Below are positions 57,417-64,000 of a stretch of 64,000 nt of DNA, piece after piece (the first letter of the stretch is position 1; each line of letters opens with the position of its first letter). Source of the DNA: Platycnemis pennipes (lineage: Eukaryota > Arthropoda > Insecta > Odonata > Platycnemididae); assembly GCA_933228895.1 (NCBI GenBank), contig OW121846.1, positions 110,873,054-110,937,053 on the forward strand. Reading direction: 5' to 3'. The translations under genes and the position numbers were made by a program. The notes under the pieces are model-generated. The model saw nothing but the letters and a program-made list of their open reading frames with translations, did not search any database and was not told the origin of the DNA.

Positions 57417-59158
57417 TATATGTAGTGGTAAATGTTCACAGGAAATTCACAGTGCGAGATACAGATAACAATAAAGCTGGTCACAGGCATGACAAAAGTA
57501 TGAAAGCACATAAATAAAAGACATAAAGATAGTTTTCCGATATTTCGGTGGCCACTAGCACCTTTCTCAAAGGAGAGGAGAGAACTGAATGAGGGGGCAA
57601 GGCAGGTCAAGGAAACAAGTGAAGGGTAGAAGTAAGAAGGGTAAAGATGAGTGGGGAGGGAGAGGGTATGATAAAATGTATGAGAAAAGGAGAGAAAGAC
57701 AGAATGTTCCTTTAATGAGCCCTGTTAATTCCCGGTTTGTGGAAAGCATGGAAGAGCCAAATTAAAGATTGCTCCAATGTTTTAAGTTGGAGGGGAGATG
57801 CTGAAGGTGGGAGGGAGGCCAGTATGCCCACCTTTAAAAAATTATTGAAGTTGGATTCGTGTGAGGAGGCATGTATGGCTACCAGGAGAGAATAAGAATG
57901 GAAGGAGGGATTATTGTAGGAAGAGCAGTGACCATTCATACGGATGCATAGTGTGGTGGTGGAGAGGCTGATGTAGAAAGCGGGACAGAATTGGCAGAGT
58001 AGAAGGTAGACAGTATTTTCAGTGGTGCAGGAAAGTGAAGGCATGGAGCGAAGCGAAAAAAAGAGGAATTGTTTGGGGAGAGGCTGGGTGATAAGGATAG
58101 GACAGGTTTTGCATCTAGCGTGATTGCAGGGGGAAGGGGGTGTTTTGGGAGGGAGATGGGATTTGGTGGTTCTCAGAATACCAGAGAGGTTGGGGGGACA
58201 TTTGAAGGTAAGAGATGGGCATTTAGGGAAAATATTGGTGGTGGTATGGTTATCAGACAGGATAGGGAATAGGTCTTTGAGGATTTGTTTAAGGGACAAT
58301 ACCAGGGAAGTAGGTTGTGCACAAGGAGAGTTTGTCTTTGGTTTTTCGAGGAGGGGCTATGGGGGAGTAAGGTTTATTGGAGATGTTTTTGTTGAGAAGG
58401 TGCTCAGGGTATCCTCTTCAGGGGAGGGACTGGTGTAGATTAGTGAGGAATCTGTTAAGGGAGTCTGGGTTATTACATATACGGTGGCCAAGAATGGAAA
58501 GGGAGTAAGGTAAGGATGTTTTGGTGTGGTAAGGATGGCAGCTATTATAGTGGAGATATGGTTGTTTATTAGTGGTTTTGATGTGAACAGATGTGTTAAA
58601 TTTGTTATTGGAAAGGGAGATACCAACATGAAGGAAGGTAATGTTGGAAGAGGAGATATGTGATGTGAACAAAACTGAGGAGGAAGTGTTGAGAGAGGCG
58701 AGGAATGAGTGAAGGGAATTGGTGTCGTGTGGCCAAAGGAGAAAAATATCATCAATATAGCGGAGCCAGAGGAGCGGCTTGAGGGGGCATGTGGATAGAA
58801 AGGATTCTTCAAGGAGGCCGAGGAAGAGCTTGGTATAAGAGGGACTAAACCTACTTCCCATGGCACAGCCCCTAGTTTGAAGGTTCATTAAAGGAACCTT
58901 CTGTCTTTCCCTCTTTTTCTCATACATTTTCTCATACCCTTTCCCTCTGCGCTCATCTTTACCCCTCTTACTTCTACCCTTCACTTGTTTCCTCGACCTG
59001 CCTTGCCCCCTCAGTCAGTTCTCTCCTCTCCTTTGAGAAAGGTGCTAGTGGCCACTGAAATATCGGAAAACTATCTTTGTGAGTCTCTTTTATTTATGTG
59101 CTTTTATACTTTTGTCACGCCTGTGACCAGCTTTATTGTTATCTATATGTAGTGGTAA
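57417..59158 (-). mobile_element. Penelope-like element with inverted pseudo-LTRs and 15-bp target duplication
   Basis: tatatgtagtggtaa is present at 57417-57431 and 59144-59158. Inside, about 57464-57718 and 58884-59143 are inverted copies of one ~255-bp terminus (gataacaataaagctggtc and its complement; AAGGTGCTAGTGGCCACTGA). The left side has an extra ~32 bp (57432-57463) between duplication and repeat, like the short tail extension reported for Penelope elements. The ~1.17-kb interior carries the 3' part of the RT and the endonuclease on the minus strand. Confidence 0.88.
57712..58984 (-). pseudogene. Penelope RT (motifs B-C, thumb) and GIY-YIG-type endonuclease, broken
   Basis: The frame 58984-58418 begins inside the pseudo-LTR and enters the RT at LQTRGCAMGSRFSPSYTKLF (motif B), then LRYIDDIFLLWP (motif C, both Asp intact), NITFLHVGISLSNNKFNTSV and a thumb. 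After a frameshift near 58300-58420, the frame 58299-57712 gives a linker with C-x4-C-x2-C (CNHARCKTCPI) and the endonuclease: TVYLLLCQFCPAFYISLSTT, then CIRMNGHCSSY. In the family, V-Y-L/I...Y-V/I-G and R-x3-H are the GIY-YIG core; here the Gly after Tyr-Ile is Ser. Motif A and the RT fingers are missing. It cannot be autonomous. Confidence 0.88.
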
Positions 59159-60489
59159 TCGTACTGCCTGAGCTGAGATTAATGCAATTTTATTATGATT
59201 ATTATTTATTTTCGTAAATAAACACAAATTTGCTGAACTTGGAGGCATGGGATTTTTGCGTGCACACCTCGAGGGAAAACAAAGCTAATGAAAAACTTTA
59301 GTGGGAAAAAAGTAGGTAATAAGCATTGTGAAAAAATGTTTCATTTCATAAAACTCAACTCAAAGCTGAATTATTTACTGTATTTAATAAAAGTCATGCA
59401 TTCATGATAACAACAAATTAAAAGCATTATTTTGAATATTATAAAAATTTGAAAAAATAGTGGACAAGCCCAAGGAAAAAACTATATTATAATGTGTTTG
59501 TGAAGGTGTATCAAATCGTTTTTCCCCTAATGAACAATGAGATAAAATGTTATAGTTTAAAGTTTTTTTAATTTGATAAATAAAAGAATCTGCCTTGGCT
59601 GTGCAGGTTGATTAATGCAGGAAACGTCACCAAGAACTGATGGCATCCATGAATTTAGTAAAATTTTTGTTTAATTAAAGATGAAAAAGGCAACTACACA
59701 CAACTCATATTATGCGAATGCCGGATAACGGTCAATTGACCATTTAAGTATTTTGCTCTGTGCTAACTCGAAAACTAATTTCTGTATGAGAGTGGTATTC
59801 TGACTTTTAATATTTTTGGGTCTAAAACCACCCCGTAAAATATTATGAAAAAAATAAATATGGTCGTCGAGTAACAGGCAAGACTACATAAATTGTCGGC
59901 AAGTGGTCAATTGACCGCTATTGCATCATTAGTCTTTTTGTGAAAGTTAGTGACCATTAATATTTTATTTGGCATGTATCATCAGTTAAATAGTATTTAG
60001 CTATCATGTTGACCAAACCCCCACTGATATATTTAATTTTTTAATTCGGTTACTGACACACTCCTTTCCAATCTCATACATTTGCATTGAATATACTCAA
60101 AGAATCTCTGGGACCCACTGGCTACACTAAGCATCAATTAAAGAAAAATGTTTACAGTAGTGCCTTGAGGCTTTGTTGACTGAACAAACACTAAGACTTA
60201 TAACGCTTTATACTGAAAATGATTAGGGGTGGACAGGTGTCACACTGTGTATTTGGAATACTATAAAAATTTGAAAAAATAGTTGACAAGCACAATGAAA
60301 AGTATATTATAATGTCTTTGTGTAGGTGTATCAAATCGTTTTTCCCCTAATGAACAATGATATAAAATGTTATAGTTTTTTTAACACAAATACACATAAT
60401 TTAATACAAATTTTTCTCTTCAGGATTTTAAGGTTCGGGTAGGGTCAGGTATTTTTTTTTGACCCTCGGGTCGGGTCGCATCCTATAAT
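59159..60489. other. Anonymous DNA with a ~135-145-bp direct repeat
   Basis: 59431-59575 and 60252-60383 match closely (shared ATAAAAATTTGAAAAAATAG and GTGTATCAAATCGTTTTTCC), in the same orientation, about 820 bp apart. Between them the palindrome GGTCAATTGACC occurs twice (59730-59741, 59905-59916). No coding content. Confidence 0.6.
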
Positions 60490-60781
60490 GGGGTCATTTA
60501 CCATATTTTTTTATTGCCGAATCTGATAGAGTTTTTAAAATAAAAAAGACCCGTATTTTTCTGTTTCCTGATCCGTCAATTATTTATCGAGTTATAAGCG
60601 GCGAAAAACTAATGTTATCACAGCAGATTTTTCGGTGGTCATCACCTGTTGCTTATTTTAATTTTTGATTTATGAGTGAATGGTTGTGGTTAGAAGATTA
60701 TTTTTTTCACTAAAATTCTTTTTCGTTTCCATCAAACAATTTGGTGTACGAAATTGCAATTTCGGTTCCGGGTAAACACCC
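60490..60781. mobile_element. MITE, copy 2 of the GGGGTCRTTTACC family
   Basis: It starts GGGGTCATTTACCAT and ends GGGTAAACACCC; it is the inverse of 18048-18543 but lacks about 200 bp of the middle. Shared blocks include GAGTTATAAGCGGCGAAAAA and GGTGTACGAAATTGCAATTT. Confidence 0.75.
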
Positions 60782-63177
60782 TCATTAAACACCAATTTTT
60801 TTCCAGAAGCTTGTACAGAAATGTCTAAGAAATGTGTTTATGAAGGCCAATAAAAGGAAAAGAATCGATCTAAGCCTACATGGTTAAACTGTATTAACTC
60901 AAAACATAAATTCAAATACTTCCCATATGGAAAATTTGGAAGGAACGAATTCGGGACAGTGAAAGGAAAGAACTAATTAATGACAAAGAGAATGCTGGGT
61001 GTGGAATATCTCTGCAATGCCCATTTGAAACGAAATTTCTATTTCATACTTCTTTATACAAATAAAATGCGACAAATCATGTAGTAATTCGGTAATGACA
61101 TTTCAAATGTTAAGTCATTGCATGATCTTCTAAGTTTTAGCTCATCGAAGTAGATAATGAGGTCATTCGATGAAGTGGTGTTCAATACATCATCCGACAC
61201 CCACTCGTGAATTGACAGCGATAATATAAGGTGTGGGGGGGTAAAAAATAATCATTTTACTTCGTATTAGTATTTTTGGAGAATTGTAAAAGCACACATA
61301 ATCAAAGATAAAAAGACTTGGAAATCGGTTTCATGAACTTCAGTGAGTGATGAAACAATGATAGGAAAGGGACCGGCGAATTTCCATCGTTGAAGGTGGA
61401 GGTATTACCTGGGTGGGAGATTAAGGCTGCTCTATACCTGCGACCATTCTCAGATGTAACGGTTTTTTGTTTAGTTCTACGGTTCCCCGCTTAAGGGGTG
61501 GTATAAAAAAGTGGAAAGAGAAGGCCCTCTCCCTCTCTTCTCCCCCTCCTCTAGATGTAACATGATAGCAGGCCCAGCACCTCTTGGGTCCCCTCCCAAG
61601 TGGTTTGTTTTGATGAGTGGCCAGAAGTAGAGATATCTCCCCCTCGGTCAATAGAGATACATACAACCCGACCTTTTCTTATCTCTAACCAAATTAAGGA
61701 GTCTCAAATTTTCCTGTATATATAATGTTTGGGCATGGTTTTCACTTTCCATAATGAAAGAATGATTCCTCCCACCTTGCATTTGCAATGATGTTCAGTC
61801 CCCACCCCTTAGCAATTGAATGTCCCTATCTAACGGTTCTCGTAAGGCACAAGCTGGAGCAAATCGCAAGAAGAGAGGGAAAAGAGGAAGACAGCAAGAA
61901 GAGGAGGGGGGATTTGCATGCGGAAAGGCAAAAAGTGAAATTTGATACTTATGGTTATTGGTCGGACCTGATAAGTGACACGCAAGGATGATGACAAGGC
62001 AGATCCTCATCGTAAACAAGTCTTGGGGGAATTATCCTTTCTGGGATTGAGAACAGTGAGGTAAATTGAAAGGGTTGCCTTGGTGACCTGGCTAAATGAA
62101 AGAAATTTTTGAAATTGTTACAAAAATCTATGGCTGCATATTCCCCACACCCACATCCACTTAGTTACTGAGTTTTTTTTTCGATGAACCTCTTGGAGAA
62201 CACATATTCACTTTCCTTAGCAGCAGGGGTAGGCCTTATGAATTTCATGTATCCCTTGTCATTTATAGCAATTAAACTAAAATCTGGTAGATATGCCTCC
62301 CGATTGTGTTAAATTTATTAGCGATTGCCGCTAACTAACTAGGGTATTACCCTTACATCATCAACGGCAAGATACACATAACCGCGAAACTTCAGAGGAA
62401 AATTCATCCGTACTCATTGAATGTGCTCATAAATAAGTAATGCTCAAAAAAGAATTGTTAGATAGAGCAATGTTAATAAATAAGCAAATAATAAGTGGGC
62501 ATTAGTACCTTTTCTGTGACTTCTTTCCTAAATCCCCATAGGAGATACGTATATCCTATTCAATATCTCACTTTCTTACAGCCTTTAACGATTTCATTGA
62601 TGTTCAGAAACAAATTTCAGTATTTAGCATCCTTAATAGTTGCTAGTCCTCTAATTACAGCAAATTCCAAATATTACATTGTAATATAAAAATGTACAAT
62701 TTTTTCATTACTTATCTTTTCTTAACTTGGTGGAAATTTCGTGAAATCTATGATCGCCGACATGGGAAATCGTTGACTCAGGATCACCATTTACATAGGA
62801 AATATTTACTGGCTTATGTTTTACGAACTTTTATGCCATAAAATATATGCCTTTAAAACTAAAGCTTTAAAACTTTGCCAAAGACAATAGAATTTAGAAG
62901 AAAGAAAAGCAAAATATTTTTCGCGATGCATTAAATTCTCACGATTTTTGGCATGACACAATTTTGAGTCGAGATTTGAATAGACCTGACCAGAAGTTTG
63001 GGTCAGGACGATGACCTGACCCGAAAATTTCGGGGCCCCGTTGACCCGTAAAAATGATCCTCGTAAAGTGCTGCATGATGAGTTGTGGTCAGTTTTGCTA
63101 GAAGCGCTAGTCACGTTCCTTTCTATCTTGTATATACTTGGGATTTGTGTAGCTCAATGAACTCATGTATATGATCT
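60782..63177. other. Anonymous DNA upstream of a piggyBac transposase
   Basis: No gene recognised. GGGTCAGGT-type motifs lie at 60436-60475 and, inverted, near 62990-63050, and could be the two ends of one old element (not shown). An 81-codon minus-strand frame at 61666-61421 has no recognisable family. Confidence 0.4.
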
Positions 63178-63932
63178 GTGACACAAGCATGGGGCCAACT
63201 ATTTTTTTTGATGAGAATGAGTAGAGATCAGTTCAAAGAAATCTTGAGATTTTTACGTTTTGAAGACAAAGACAAACATGCTCACCATAAACAAACCAAT
63301 AAATTTTTGTTGGTTTCAGAAGTTTGTAATAAGTTTGTTGACAATTCTTTAGTATTCTACAAACCTGGTGAAAGTAATAATAATGAGTAACTGTATCCGA
63401 TGAAATGCAGGAAATACATGGCAAATAAACCAGAAAAGTCAGGAATTAAATTTTTAATTGCTACCAACGCAAGAAATCATACAGACACGCGAAAATCATG
63501 GACAATGCTATTCCCTCCTTATGGAAGGATGTGGGAAGTGCTAGCACAGAAGGTATTGCTGAAAATATTCTCAAACTTGTTGAATAGCCTGTCCTAAACA
63601 AGGGTAGAAACGTGACAACTGATAATTTCTTTACCTCATTGAATCTCGCAGAAGATCTCAGGAAGAGCAAAACTACCCTTGTAGGTGTGCTAAATCAAAA
63701 GAGGAGAGAAGTACAGTCATCTTTGAATAAACCTAGAGATGCTCTTTTTAGCACTGTTATCTATAAGCATGAAGATATCACCCTGACAGGCTATCAAGTG
63801 AAATCTAATAAAAATGTCGTAATGTATGCACCCCGGCATACAAATCAGAAAATAAGGCTCAAAAAAAGGAACCAGGGATTGTACTTTATTACAATAAGAT
63901 CAAATGTTGAAGCGACACTGTTGACCGAATGA
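63178..63932 (+). pseudogene. piggyBac transposase, second lineage, broken, close to window end
   Basis: Readable blocks are MSRDQFKEILRFLRFEDKDK (start of the transposase core), EYMANKP-like KYMANKPEKSGIKFLIATN, then GRNVTTDNFFTSLNLAEDLR (catalytic Asp region) and KTTLVGVLNQKRREVQSS, and on to NKNVVMYAPRHTNQKI. These are in piggyBac order. Breaks: TAA at 63388-63390 inside the frame shared by the first two blocks, and a frameshift between about 63540 and 63612. The first catalytic Asp block (SDEMQ-like) is distorted near the stop. It lacks the N-terminus; the C-terminus (GGVD block and zinc-binding end) is not readable after 63932. Clearly different from the copy at 37788-40690. Confidence 0.85.
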
Positions 63933-64000
63933 CTCGTAAATAGTGTGCGAGCTGGCACACAGCGATGGCCTGTGCACATTTTCTATAACATTCTAGATCT

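Noticed and set aside
1..64000. CRISPR arrays, bacterial operons, rRNA genes
   Set aside because: None seen; all repeats are transposon-type and the gene structure is eukaryotic.

Overview
This window looks like a piece of a large, repeat-rich, AT-rich animal genome, most likely an arthropod and probably an insect. It has short exons with GT-AG introns of 3 to more than 21 kb, no bacterial-style gene packing, and a dense mix of eukaryotic transposons: non-LTR elements of three kinds, Penelope-like elements, piggyBac, hAT, pogo/Tigger-like elements, MITEs and tRNA-derived SINEs. The species cannot be fixed from the sequence alone.

The only host gene recognised is RAD17, the checkpoint clamp-loader subunit, on the + strand. 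Six coding exons are visible at 3151-3333, 8399-8540, 24601-24772, 32057-32179, 35460-35644 and 42192-42330. All splice junctions join in compatible phase, and together they encode about 314 residues: the N-terminal motif, Walker A, Walker B, sensor-1 region, sensor-2 region and the start of the C-terminal half. The remaining exons were not found and probably lie beyond 64000. A CpG-richer block at about 2380-2690 is a candidate promoter.

Everything else is mostly mobile DNA in the flanks and introns. 1-737: end of a hAT element. Intron 1: a 1.6-kb TIR element with a small piggyBac-type MITE nested in it, then a decayed Penelope-like element (PLE) interrupted by a palindromic repeat. Intron 2 (16 kb): a piggyBac fragment, the 5' half of a PLE, three head-to-tail copies of a non-LTR element with a restriction-like endonuclease, and a minus-strand Jockey-like LINE. 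That LINE has itself been hit by a MITE and by a nearly full-length RTE-like element with a 12-bp target duplication. Intron 3: a Tigger-like element carrying an ATCG-rich palindrome, a LINE fragment and a Tigger relic with a CENP-B-like remnant. Introns 4 and 5: nested TIR elements, a 155-bp duplicated sequence, two tRNA-type SINEs and an almost intact piggyBac element flanked by TTAA.

The last 21 kb (start of intron 6 and beyond) holds a hAT element with an 8-bp target duplication, a 2.95-kb foldback element with about 1-kb inverted arms, a YqaJ-type nuclease fragment, a PLE bounded by inverted pseudo-LTRs and a 15-bp target duplication, and the start of another piggyBac transposase. The most striking object is the foldback element at 48058-51007. 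Its arms are near-identical and are built from 137-139-bp units, each carrying a perfect DR1 nuclear-receptor-type motif.
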